Assembly: GCF_009928445.1 (NCBI RefSeq)
Contig: NZ_JAABNO010000030.1
Coordinates: 1-64,000, forward strand
DNA from: Clostridium sp. C8-1-8
GTDB taxonomy: Bacteria > Bacillota > Clostridia > Clostridiales > Clostridiaceae
Direction: 5' to 3'
DNA length: 64,000 nucleotides
A model generated the notes under the pieces. The model was not told where the DNA came from. It made no database searches and worked only from the letters and a program-made list of their open reading frames with translations. The position numbers were made by a program, and so were the translations under genes. This document shows positions 9,764 to 17,553 of the stretch, piece by piece. Positions within the stretch are counted from its first letter, which is position 1; each line of letters begins with the position of its first letter.

Positions 9764-9800
9764 AAAAAACACTAATGACAAGATACTCACTAGTGTTTTA
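9764..9800 (-). terminator. Rho-independent terminator downstream of the CD3324-type gene
   Basis: Perfect arms AAAACACTA and TAGTGTTTT; on the minus strand the stem is followed by TTTTTTATTC. It lies about 90 bases after the stop of the gene at 9888-10166. Confidence 0.75.
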
Positions 9801-9887
9801 TGGATATACCCCTTCATAACAAAGTTTATCTGTAAACGAAGAGATACTTCTATATCTAAATTAAATATCACCCAGATTGCTTAACAA

Positions 9888-10166
9888 TCACTTTATTTCC
9901 TTCTTTTTCTTAGAAATAATTCTCTGTATAGATTTAGGTGATAGAAAATATTTCTCAGCTAAAGTATTAACTGAGTTACCTAATAAATAGTCTCCGTAAA
10001 TTTTATTATTGCGCTCTAAAAGCTCTTTCTTACATTGGGTAAGCTCCCCCCACGCAATTCTGTTCTCTTCCTTTTTAGGTATATAAATATATTCTCCATC
10101 CACATACTTTTGTATTATTTCTAATATATCTTCAGGGAAAATGTCCCTGGCATTTGCATAGCTCAT
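9888..10166 (-). CDS. CD3324 family protein (Mor-like HTH, small DNA-binding protein)
   Basis: A 92-residue basic protein. It starts MSYANARDIFPEDILEIIQKYVDGEYIYIPKK and carries the conserved RIAWGELTQCKKELLERNNKIY block. A helix-turn-helix (NTLAEKYFLSPKSIQRIISKKKK) lies at about 66-90. This layout is that of the clostridial CD3324 family, related to the Mor/MarR-like activator HTH. Targets are unknown. It is monocistronic, with its own terminator, and the upstream region holds a long inverted repeat that could be its own control site. Confidence 0.85.
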   Translation of the reverse strand: MSYANARDIFPEDILEIIQKYVDGEYIYIPKKEENRIAWGELTQCKKELLERNNKIYGDYLLGNSVNTLAEKYFLSPKSIQRIISKKKKEIK

Positions 10167-10204
10167 TTTATGCTCCTCCTAAATATAATTTAATTTTAGG
10201 ATTG

Positions 10205-10255
10205 AGCAAAGGCTATTCTATATTTTAATTATTATCTTATGCAATAGCCTCTGCT
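10205..10255. repeat. Inverted repeat in the leader of the CD3324-type gene
   Basis: AGCAAAGGCTATT at 10205-10217 faces AATAGCCTCTGCT at 10243-10255, 12 of 13 positions complementary with a 25-base AT-rich loop. It lies 39 bases upstream of the start at 10166. It has no T-tract, so it is more likely an operator or RNA structure than a terminator. The rest of 10256-10531 is AT-rich with nothing recognised. Confidence 0.55.
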
Positions 10256-10531
10256 ACGCATAAATAACATATTCTGTCATAAAAACTTACCCCTTTCAAT
10301 CATTCTTTTTCGTGATTAATTAGAACTTAATATCGATGATAAGACTATATATTCTTTGAAATTAAGCTCAATTATATTATAGTATATTAGAAAGTTATAT
10401 GTCTATATTTCCCAGTAATTTAAATTGTATTATATTCATGTATAATATAAAAACTTCACCAAATCATATTTAATTTACTATTGCTGAACAATATATGTAG
10501 ATTGTAAATGATGATTAAATATTTTACACAC

Positions 10532-11353
10532 TTATCTATAGGTATGTTCAGCATAAGAGGAAATCTCAACAAACCCATTTCTTTCATATAACCTTTTAGC
10601 ACCAGTATTTGTTTTCACAACTCCCAGTCTTATGTTATCAATAAATTTGGTTGCTTTCATATTTTTTATGCAATGTTCTAATATGTAACTTCCATATCCT
10701 CTATTTTGGTATATTGGATTTACAACAATATCCATAATATAGTTCTCTTTAATAATGTAAACACCAACTAATTCGTTATTTAGACAAAATGAATAAACTT
10801 GGTTAAAGCTATTCAAAGTATTAAGTTTTTCATGAAATTGTTCTTCATTTTTAGCGTACCCATTTATTTCCCAACCATTATCTATACTTAACTGATAATA
10901 TGCACTATCAAATAAATCAATGAATTCTTTTAGCATACCGCTTTCAAAGCCTTTATCAGTTAAGTTGCTATTTTTTAATTTGGGTAGTTCTTTACTGGCA
11001 TATTCAAGGTAATATCCTTCAATATCTAATTTAAAACCTAAATTCCTTACTAAATCAATTATTTTGGGATTATTTCCATACACGTTAAAACATACTTCTT
11101 TTGTATTTATGGTTGAAATGTATTCAGTAGTTTTATTATTAATTATTTCTAAAATATCTTCTATATTATCTTCATTAAGAAAAGAAGCATAAAAAATACA
11201 GCAATCCTTGTTGTCAACTTTAACAAAGACCCCCTTGTTCTGTTCTGTATGCATATAGTATAATACTTCAACATTTTTAAAGGAATTATATACATAATCC
11301 CTTGCTTGGGGGGATATATTACCTATTAACATCAATATTTCTTCTTGTGACAT
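10532..11353 (-). CDS. GNAT-family N-acetyltransferase, two-domain
   Basis: A 273-residue protein with the GNAT catalytic domain in the C-terminal half (about 135-273). IMDIVVNPIYQNRGYGSYILEH carries the Q-N-R-G-Y-G acetyl-CoA loop, and NTGAKRLYERNGFVEI is motif B. The N-terminal half looks like a degenerate GNAT copy. The start has AAAGGA nine bases upstream. The acceptor is unknown and there is no operon partner. Confidence 0.8.
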   Translation of the reverse strand: MSQEEILMLIGNISPQARDYVYNSFKNVEVLYYMHTEQNKGVFVKVDNKDCCIFYASFLNEDNIEDILEIINNKTTEYISTINTKEVCFNVYGNNPKIIDLVRNLGFKLDIEGYYLEYASKELPKLKNSNLTDKGFESGMLKEFIDLFDSAYYQLSIDNGWEINGYAKNEEQFHEKLNTLNSFNQVYSFCLNNELVGVYIIKENYIMDIVVNPIYQNRGYGSYILEHCIKNMKATKFIDNIRLGVVKTNTGAKRLYERNGFVEISSYAEHTYR

Positions 11354-11550
11354 TATATCAATCCTTTCAATGCTATTGTTCTATAAGAAGAGCGAGATAA
11401 CTTCGCCTTAATTTACTATATATATCTACATTGTAAACTAATTATATATTTTTTACCAAAACTTGTAGCAGATAGAGCCTTTGCAAAAATTAGTGTAAGG
11501 TTTAATGTAATTTATTATATAAATACCTTTAAATTATTGATTTAACCCAA
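11354..11550. other. Non-coding spacer
   Basis: Part of the 387-base gap between 11353 and 11741. It is AT-rich and nothing beyond the terminator at 11551-11594 was seen. Confidence 0.4.
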
Positions 11551-11594
11551 AATAAAAGAGTGCAAAACCAATGTAATTTTGCACTCTTTTATTA
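11551..11594. terminator. Strong bidirectional hairpin terminator
   Basis: Perfect 17-bp arms: AATAAAAGAGTGCAAAA and its complement, with a 9-base loop, flanked by A and T runs on both sides. It can end the minus-strand esterase transcript, although it lies about 150 bases behind that stop. Confidence 0.85.
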
Positions 11595-11740
11595 TTATAT
11601 CTTTTGACTTTGCACCCTTCAAGTGAACCCATTAATAAAACCGGTGGCTTATTTAATTTTAGAGCTACAAAAAAACTAAAAGAGTTATCCTAGATGAAAA
11701 GTCCCCTTAAGGATAAAGTAGACGCTTTCATATCATGATG

Positions 11741-12661
11741 TCAGTAATTACAATTCTTCTTCACAAAGTCTTCAACTATATCTAACACTGTGTCTGTCCA
11801 AAATTGAGGTCCTCCATGATAGGCACCCTTTAGCTTATAAAAATCACTTTCCTTATCATGAGCTTTTAATGCTTCATAGAATAATATACTTTGTTCAAAA
11901 GGCACCAAAGGATCTTTATTTCCATGCATAATGAGAATGGGAGGGATAGTTTTTTCTTTGGATATATAATTAATAGGATTAGTTTTCTCAGCTTTCCCCT
12001 TATTTTCTATTACATTTACTCCTCCAATAAGTAGACCTTCTGGACTATCTGATGATATATGATCAGCTATGGATGCTACTTCATTCATCTTAGTTATATC
12101 TGTAGGTCCATAATAATCTATAACCGCATTGACCTTTGCAGAATACTCACTATATTCTTCCACATCAATATTTTCCATTTCCTGGGTAATACCAACTAAA
12201 ACCGCAGTATGACCACCAGAGGAATCTCCCCAAACAGCTATGTTATTAGAGTCTATATTATACTCAGATGCATTCTTTCTTAGATATCTTATGGCTGTCT
12301 TTACATCCTGTACTTGAGCTGGAAATGGAGCTACTTGAGAAGGTCTATATTCTACTAAAGCCATAACATACCCTCTTTCAGCGAATTTTGATAATTGTGG
12401 TATGTTGGCATATAAATTTTGCTTCATCCATGCAGAACCTTGTACGTAAACTATACATGGAAACTTTTTACCTCTCATATCAAAGTAAGTTGGAATTATT
12501 ATTTGAAGCCGTAAGTCTAAACCATCTCTACTTACATAAATTACATTCTCTCTATATTCTAAGTATCTGTCTTCACTATTTGTAGAAATAATCTGTACTC
12601 CCTCTGTAGTAGCTTCAGTCTCAGGAAAATCTTCGTATGGACAGTCCAATGGTTCTATCAT
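11741..12661 (-). CDS. Alpha/beta-hydrolase esterase (BD-FAE/Aes-like)
   Basis: A 306-residue cytosolic alpha/beta hydrolase. YVQGSAWM replaces the usual HGGG oxyanion loop. The nucleophile elbow is VWGDSSGGHTA (Ser in G-D-S-S-G). The acid is in GNKDPLVPFEQS and the base in AYHGGPQFW. This is the COG0657 lipase/esterase type, acting on acyl or acetyl esters of small molecules or sugars. The start has AGGAGGGAG six bases upstream. Single gene; substrate unknown. Confidence 0.8.
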   Translation of the reverse strand: MIEPLDCPYEDFPETEATTEGVQIISTNSEDRYLEYRENVIYVSRDGLDLRLQIIIPTYFDMRGKKFPCIVYVQGSAWMKQNLYANIPQLSKFAERGYVMALVEYRPSQVAPFPAQVQDVKTAIRYLRKNASEYNIDSNNIAVWGDSSGGHTAVLVGITQEMENIDVEEYSEYSAKVNAVIDYYGPTDITKMNEVASIADHISSDSPEGLLIGGVNVIENKGKAEKTNPINYISKEKTIPPILIMHGNKDPLVPFEQSILFYEALKAHDKESDFYKLKGAYHGGPQFWTDTVLDIVEDFVKKNCNY

Positions 12662-12771
12662 ATAATCTCCCTCCTAATTTCTTATTTCATTATTAGTCTC
12701 TCCTATCTTGTAAATAATGTCAATATTATACTATAACTTTTACCATACTTATTTAGATACCAATTTTAAAT

Positions 12772-13013
12772 AAAGGCTATGTTTAATAATATTGTTGAAA
12801 TTAAGTGGTCATGAAGGAGATGCTATATGAGCGAGCAGTTAGAATTAAATGATTTTTTCAGATGGAATGGCGTTAATAAACTGTATGTTCGAACGTAGTG
12901 AGTTTACAGTTTTAGCCATGGAATATGACAAAATCATATTAATTCTTTGCGCAAGCGAATCTAAGCATCGGATGACTGAGCACTTAATTTCAACACAGTA
13001 CTTTAACAGATCC
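12772..13013. repeat. Dispersed intergenic repeat, family B (long copy)
   Basis: The left part (GGCTATGTTTAATAATATTG, then TTGAAATTAAGTGG and GAAGGAGATGCTATATGAGC) and the right part (AAGCATCGGATGACTGAGCAC, split here as AAGCATCGGATG and ACTTAATTTCAACAC) both match the copy at 47094-47220. The ends carry an inverted TGTTGAAATTAAGTG motif. A 23-codon frame with a ribosome binding site starts at the inner ATGAGC, but the other copy does not keep it. Probably a decayed MITE-like element. Confidence 0.65.
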
Positions 13014-13049
13014 TAAATAAATTAGAAGGGGTTAAATTTCTAGCTCAAC

Positions 13050-13952
13050 TTATGCTTCTTTTTTCACAATTGGTATCCAAACCTCAGAGTAGCACTTTCC
13101 ATTACTTAAGTCGAAATAAACTTCAAGCTCCGGACCATCTGCATGTTCATAGCCTGAAGTCAGAAACCATTCTGGGAATATTCTAGCCCATACCTCTTGT
13201 ATCTTCTTTGTGGTTTCATCTTCATTGTGCTCTTCAGTTCTAAATACCACCCAAGTATAGGCAGGTATTGATATTGAAGTAAATTCTTCAGGAACTTCTG
13301 CATTTCCTTCTAAATCAAATACACCTATCATATATGGGAAAGTATCTTCTCCAGTATTTCTGTAACACATAATTGCGTTTACACCTGTTGTTGCATCTTC
13401 TTCTAGTTTTGCCTCAGGCATAACCTTATTCAATCGGTCAATTGTTCCATTTTTGAAGCAATCTTGCCAAAACTTTGGTATTCTCACCAAATTATTGCCA
13501 TTTGTCATGTCCTCTACTTCTTCTATACCAAAAAACTTAAATGGGGCTTTCTCTACGATTTTATAATTCATCTCAACCTCTCCTTTTATCGATATATGAA
13601 AAGAAATTGGTGGATAGGCCTTAAGTTGTGCACCTTTTTCCCTAGCGAAAGTTGGTGAAACACCATGAAGATTACGAAAAGCTCTAGCAAAGGCTTCTGG
13701 TGATTCATAGCCATACTTCAAAGCTAGGTCTATAACTTTAATATTTGAACTTTGAAGTTCTAAAGCTGCTAAGGTCAATCTTCTCCTCCTTATATATTCC
13801 GCTAAAGATACATCAGTTATAAAAGAAAACATTCTTTGAAAATGATATTCTGAACAACAGGCTATTCTGGCTATCTCTCCATAGCTTATATTTTCTGACA
13901 AGTTTTCTTCTATATAACTTATGGCACCATTCATCTTTTTTAGCCAATCCAT
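13050..13952 (-). CDS. AraC-family regulator with GyrI-like ligand-binding domain
   Basis: A 300-residue transcription factor. The start at 13952 (MDWLKKMNGAISYIE) has GGGGAG eight bases upstream; two earlier ATGs in the frame sit on or before that site. Residues 1-110 hold two helix-turn-helix motifs of AraC/XylS type (YGEIARIACCSEYHFQRMF and VIDLALKYGYESPEAFARAF). Residues 130-300 are a GyrI-like effector domain (MNYKIVEKAPFKFFGIE to the C-terminal VYFDLSNGKCYSEVWIPI). Such proteins (Rob/BltR class) respond to small, often hydrophobic or cationic, molecules and commonly control efflux. No target gene is adjacent. Confidence 0.88.
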   Translation of the reverse strand: MDWLKKMNGAISYIEENLSENISYGEIARIACCSEYHFQRMFSFITDVSLAEYIRRRRLTLAALELQSSNIKVIDLALKYGYESPEAFARAFRNLHGVSPTFAREKGAQLKAYPPISFHISIKGEVEMNYKIVEKAPFKFFGIEEVEDMTNGNNLVRIPKFWQDCFKNGTIDRLNKVMPEAKLEEDATTGVNAIMCYRNTGEDTFPYMIGVFDLEGNAEVPEEFTSISIPAYTWVVFRTEEHNEDETTKKIQEVWARIFPEWFLTSGYEHADGPELEVYFDLSNGKCYSEVWIPIVKKEA

Positions 13953-13997
13953 AACCATCTCCCCTTTCATTTACTATAATAGCAGGATTAAAAATAT

Positions 13998-14036
13998 AAA
14001 ACCTTGCATTTTGTGCACCATATTGCAAGGTTTTAT
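13998..14036 (-). terminator. Terminator downstream of the GNAT gene at 14134
   Basis: Perfect 11-bp arms AAAACCTTGCA and TGCAAGGTTTT with a 15-base loop; on the minus strand a T-rich tail follows. Confidence 0.8.
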
Positions 14037-14049
14037 TTCATCAATATTC

Positions 14050-14110
14050 TATATTAATTCTTTGTGTAAGCTCATTAAATCATCAGCTTACCTACACTTA
14101 ATTTTATTCC
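14050..14110. repeat. Dispersed intergenic repeat, family B (right-part copy)
   Basis: ATATTAATTCTTTGTGTAAGC, written here as ATATTAATTCTTTG and TGTAAGC, then CATCAGCTTACC and ACACTTAATTTTA align with the right half of the 12772-13013 element (ATATTAATTCTTTG, CGCAAGC, CACTTAATTTCAA). Confidence 0.45.
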
Positions 14111-14133
14111 AGTTCTTTAACATTGCCTAAGGT

Positions 14134-14961
14134 TTAAACTGTTATACCAGGAAACATTAGCTTTTTCTTAATTTCTTTATACCCAAAAGCTTCATAAAGC
14201 TTAACTGCTTTTTTGTTTAACTGCCATACCTCAAGCCTAGACTTATATAAGCCTTTTGATATAAAATAATCGAATATATAATTCATAATATATTTAGAAA
14301 CGCCTTTTTCTCTAGCCTCAGGCAGCACATATAAGGTTTCTATATAGCCTACTCCATGTTTTTGAAAAACAGTACATCCACCTATTAAGGTACCTTCCTT
14401 AAAAAATTCTAAGTTCTTAAAATATCTTCTCTGCTTTTGCTCTTCGTAACTTTCTAAATCCAATGGAGTGATAAATATCTCATCATATAATGATTTATAT
14501 TCTTCTAATTCTTTTTCTGAATTCAGCTTAAGTTCTTTAACCTTTATATCCTTAGGCAGAGAATAATAAAAATCTTTAGCAATCTCTGCCTCCATTATAA
14601 TGCTATAATCTTCTTCAAAACCATTTTTAATGTAAAAATCTAAATTATATATATCATATTCAAATCCAGAATATATTCTAGCCTTCAAATCAGGTCTAAT
14701 ATTTCTTAATTCCTTTGCTCTAAAAAATACTTTATCAAAAAGTTTTTGCTTTACTTCATCTGCTGTGGACTTTTCTAATTTATCCTCGATGTTTATACTA
14801 AGAAAAATTAAGTATGGAGTATCATAAGTTTGATGAAAGTTTATTGATGGATATACATAGGCACTTCCTAAATAGTCCCCCTCTTCACTTAAGGCTATAA
14901 AGATATTTTCCTTACTATTACCATATTGATCTTCTTGCGCATTAAATATGTTAATATTCAT
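14134..14961 (-). CDS. GNAT-family N-acetyltransferase
   Basis: A 275-residue protein. The catalytic GNAT domain lies in the last 130 residues: GVGYIETLYVLPEAREKGVSKYIMNYIFDYF is motif A, and NKKAVKLYEAFGYKEIKKKL is motif B. The N-terminal half is a second, degenerate GNAT-like fold. TTGGAGG precedes the ATG by nine bases. It is the third GNAT within 7 kb, and the three do not look like recent duplicates of one another. Acceptor unknown. Confidence 0.8.
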   Translation of the reverse strand: MNINIFNAQEDQYGNSKENIFIALSEEGDYLGSAYVYPSINFHQTYDTPYLIFLSINIEDKLEKSTADEVKQKLFDKVFFRAKELRNIRPDLKARIYSGFEYDIYNLDFYIKNGFEEDYSIIMEAEIAKDFYYSLPKDIKVKELKLNSEKELEEYKSLYDEIFITPLDLESYEEQKQRRYFKNLEFFKEGTLIGGCTVFQKHGVGYIETLYVLPEAREKGVSKYIMNYIFDYFISKGLYKSRLEVWQLNKKAVKLYEAFGYKEIKKKLMFPGITV

Positions 14962-15078
14962 CTATTTACCTCCAATATATTTTATTAAAGCTATAGTACT
15001 TCAATGAAAAGACTATATTAAACTCTTAAGAAAATTATACTACTTTTAAAACCTTATATAAATTCTATTTTACTACAG

Positions 15079-15117
15079 AAAAAAGACATCCAATTCAATA
15101 TGAATAAGATGCCTTTA
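15079..15117 (-). terminator. Terminator of the D-lactate dehydrogenase gene
   Basis: Imperfect hairpin built on CATC-AATTCA and TGAAT-GATG, followed by TTTTTT on the minus strand, 18 bases after the stop. Confidence 0.65.
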
Positions 15118-15134
15118 TATTTAAATATCAACTT

Positions 15135-16121
15135 TTATTTTAGTATCTCATGAACGCTTTCGCCCTTTTCAATAAAATCCACCAAACTATTTACCGAACT
15201 ACAAACCATGCTAGTTACAGCAGCATCTGTATAGAAAGCCATATGTTGTGTCATTATTACATTAGGGAATTGTCTAAGATAAGCCATATCTCTATTGCTT
15301 ATTATATCAGTACGCCTATCTAAATGATATATTCCTTCCTCATTTTCAAATACATCTAGTCCTAAGGCTCCTATTTTTCTTGTCTCAACTCCAGTTATTA
15401 AATCTGGAATATGCATTAGCTCTCCTCTAGCACAGTTAATTAGTACTACATTATCCTTCATCTTAGCTAGAGCTTCAGTATTTATCATATGATAGGTACT
15501 ATCTAATAGTGGTGTGTGTAAGGTTATCACATCACTTTCTTTATACAAAGTATCCAAATCTACATAAGTTGCCTTTTGTTTAACTTTTTCATTTTCGTAC
15601 TTATCATAGGCTAATATTTTTGATCCAAAACCTTTAAGATTGTCAATTACAGTTGCACCTATTTTTCCAGTACCTATAACCCCTATAGTAAGATCCTTCA
15701 TTTCTTTGCCCTGTAGTCCCTTTAGAGAATAGTCATTTACATTTCCTCTAAACATTGCCTGCTTATAATGTCTTATACACATAAGTATTAGCATAACTGT
15801 GTAATCAGCCACTCCATTAGGCGCATAATATGAGTTGCTTACTTTTATCCCCAAGGTTTTTGCGTAATCGATATCTATATGATTGTATCCCACCGTTCTA
15901 GTTGAAAGGTAGTTTATCTTAAATTCCTTAAGCTTATCCAATATAACCGAATCTACTTTACTATGACCTAGAATCGTAACACCATCAAAATCTTTTGCTA
16001 AATCTATATTATTTATGTTTAACCCCTCTAAAATTAGTTTAATTTCTATGTTTAACTTCTTTGATAACTCTTCAAAAGCGTTTCTCTCATCATCTCTAGT
16101 ATCGTAAGCAATAAATTTCAT
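15135..16121 (-). CDS. ldhA: D-isomer-specific 2-hydroxyacid dehydrogenase (D-lactate dehydrogenase type)
   Basis: A 328-residue NAD-dependent enzyme that reduces a 2-oxo acid (pyruvate, or a branched or aromatic analogue) to the D-2-hydroxy acid. The start at 16121 is chosen because GGAGAGG lies eight bases upstream; the upstream in-frame GTG has no site. The NAD loop GVIGTGKIGATVI is near residue 150. Catalytic residues are Arg in INCARGE, Glu in DVFENEEG and His in MTQHMAFYT. The length is normal for D-lactate or D-2-hydroxyisocaproate dehydrogenases, and the exact substrate cannot be told. Monocistronic with its own terminator. Confidence 0.85.
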   Translation of the reverse strand: MKFIAYDTRDDERNAFEELSKKLNIEIKLILEGLNINNIDLAKDFDGVTILGHSKVDSVILDKLKEFKINYLSTRTVGYNHIDIDYAKTLGIKVSNSYYAPNGVADYTVMLILMCIRHYKQAMFRGNVNDYSLKGLQGKEMKDLTIGVIGTGKIGATVIDNLKGFGSKILAYDKYENEKVKQKATYVDLDTLYKESDVITLHTPLLDSTYHMINTEALAKMKDNVVLINCARGELMHIPDLITGVETRKIGALGLDVFENEEGIYHLDRRTDIISNRDMAYLRQFPNVIMTQHMAFYTDAAVTSMVCSSVNSLVDFIEKGESVHEILK

Positions 16122-16267
16122 TAAGTACACCTCTCCATTTAATTTTATCTATATTAGTTTAGTTAGAAATAATATTTTAGTTACTTATAGCTGAATAACT
16201 TACTGGGAAAATTTATATTTTCCAACCCTATAATTTAAACTCAATTGAACTTTAATTTTAGTATTTT

Positions 16268-16314
16268 CTAAAGCATACTATTGAAATCAAGTGAGCATTA
16301 ATCTAATGCTTTAA
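16268..16314. repeat. Dispersed hairpin repeat, family B (short form)
   Basis: TAAAGCAT at the left and ATGCTTTA at the right form a hairpin around TATTGAAATCAAGTGAGC, which matches the family B core TGTTGAAATTAAGTG. The remaining bases of 16131-16569 are AT-rich with no gene. Confidence 0.5.
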
Positions 16315-16569
16315 TAATTTTACACAATGATTATACTATGGGAACTTAACTCAATCTATTAATATGAATTAATTTTCTTATTTAACATGGTGAAATAACA
16401 CTTTATTAATATACCCACTTGTATTTTATTAAAATATTAATAGTCATTATATCAATTCTAATTCACTTAAAGCATAGTTTTCTTATTTTTTTCTATAAGT
16501 CACTATAATTATTGTGCTTGAATCCTAGAGTGGACTTGTTTCTATCTGAAGTATAGTTTTAGGTTTTAT

Positions 16570-16602
16570 ATCCCTATATGAATGTATTAAAAAAATGTGG
16601 GT
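16570..16602. repeat. Dispersed repeat end, family A
   Basis: ATCCCTATATGAATGTATT followed by AAAAAAATGTGGGT. The same unit occurs at 23063 and 38022. Here it sits 13 bases from the stop of the gene at 16616, and an inverted partial match (ACCCACTT, then TTATTCATATA) lies at 17353-17382 on the other side of the two-gene block. Confidence 0.6.
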
Positions 16603-16615
16603 GAGATAGAATCTT

Positions 16616-16966
16616 TTAATCTTTACTTTTATAGCTCTTGTAAAAATACAGCATACAGTGTAAGCAAATAATAATGCCTACTACTAAAAACGATTGATGA
16701 TATGCACCGAGCATCCATTTAAAGCTTTCATCTCTATATTGTTGTACATCTACTAAGTTAAAATATATTAAAGTTAACTTAAAAGAAATTATTGGGGAAA
16801 ATATTATTAGGATAACAGCAAAAACAAACAAAACAGCCTTACTTGCTTTACCATTACTATTGTCAGGTTGCTCAGTTTCCACTTTTTCAATTAGTTCGCA
16901 ATTACAATCGCTGCAAATTTTATATTCGTCCTCATATTCACTATTGCATCTAGGACATTGCTTCAT
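16616..16966 (-). CDS. Zinc-ribbon membrane protein of unknown function
   Basis: A 116-residue protein. Residues 4-21 form a zinc ribbon with two CxxC pairs (CPRC and CSDC, plus a further Cys). Two hydrophobic segments follow at about 43-70 (VLFVFAVILIIFSPIISF) and 90-110 (SFLVVGIIICLHCMLYF). This is a common layout for small clostridial membrane proteins, but I do not recognise a specific family. It starts only two bases after the previous gene, with AGGAG eight bases before its ATG, so the two form an operon. Confidence 0.7.
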   Translation of the reverse strand: MKQCPRCNSEYEDEYKICSDCNCELIEKVETEQPDNSNGKASKAVLFVFAVILIIFSPIISFKLTLIYFNLVDVQQYRDESFKWMLGAYHQSFLVVGIIICLHCMLYFYKSYKSKD

Positions 16967-16968
16967 AA

Positions 16969-17289
16969 CTATACTCCTTCATTAATTACTTTTACTTCGA
17001 ATTGTTTATACGTACCAACCCTATCGCCCTGTTTTAAGTCCATATAATCTGAAATGATACTCTTTAATTGCAAATCATTAACTTCATAATCGTCATCTAT
17101 CTTAAACCTATTACCGCTATTAGTTATAACTCCGCTAAGAATGTCATGATTGTCCCCATAGTAATTAAAGCTCACAGTATCTCCTACACACAGTTCTTGT
17201 CCATCATAAACAAAAAGACCTGTAGGTGTACCAATGTAACCACTAAAATTTTCTCCATGCTTTGATAAATATAATTTTTCATATGCCAT
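16969..17289 (-). CDS. Hypothetical protein, YopX-like beta-rich
   Basis: A 106-residue soluble protein. The start at 17289 (MAYEKLYLSK) has AAGGAG ten bases upstream; the longer frame has a hydrophobic N-terminus but no such site. The middle, TPTGLFVYDGQELCVGDTVSF followed by SGVITNSGNRFKI, resembles the YopX-type phage fold (TGLxDxxGxEIxxGDxVxF). The function is unknown. It is the first gene of the two-gene cassette with the zinc-ribbon protein. Confidence 0.6.
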   Translation of the reverse strand: MAYEKLYLSKHGENFSGYIGTPTGLFVYDGQELCVGDTVSFNYYGDNHDILSGVITNSGNRFKIDDDYEVNDLQLKSIISDYMDLKQGDRVGTYKQFEVKVINEGV

Positions 17290-17352
17290 AATTAATAAAC
17301 TCCTTACTAAAAACTTCCTATACCAAAACATAATTTATAATTATCCGATAGT

Positions 17353-17386
17353 ACCCACTTATAGGGATTTTATTCATATATAAATT
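17353..17386. repeat. Possible inverted partner of the family A repeat
   Basis: Reverse complement reads TATATGAATAAAATCCC then TATAAGTGGGT. It keeps the TATATGAAT start and GTGGGT end of the 16570 unit in the opposite orientation, so the two may be the ends of one 0.8-kb insertion carrying both genes. The centre is poorly conserved. Confidence 0.35.
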
Positions 17387-17553
17387 GTAGTTGAACTTGA
17401 CACTCTATATAAGGTTCTATTACGAAAACTTAAGTTGTGCATATTCAAAAAACCTGTAACTATGAACTCTAAGCATGCATAAATTAATCTCTGAAGTTAG
17501 ATCACTATAAATATATACCACTTCAATTCAAAGTATACTTGAAAAGTTTGTTT

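Noticed and set aside
12832-12900. 23-codon frame (MSEQLELNDFFRW) with a ribosome site inside the 12772 repeat
   Set aside because: The frame is not kept in the 47094 copy, so it is probably part of the repeat rather than a gene.
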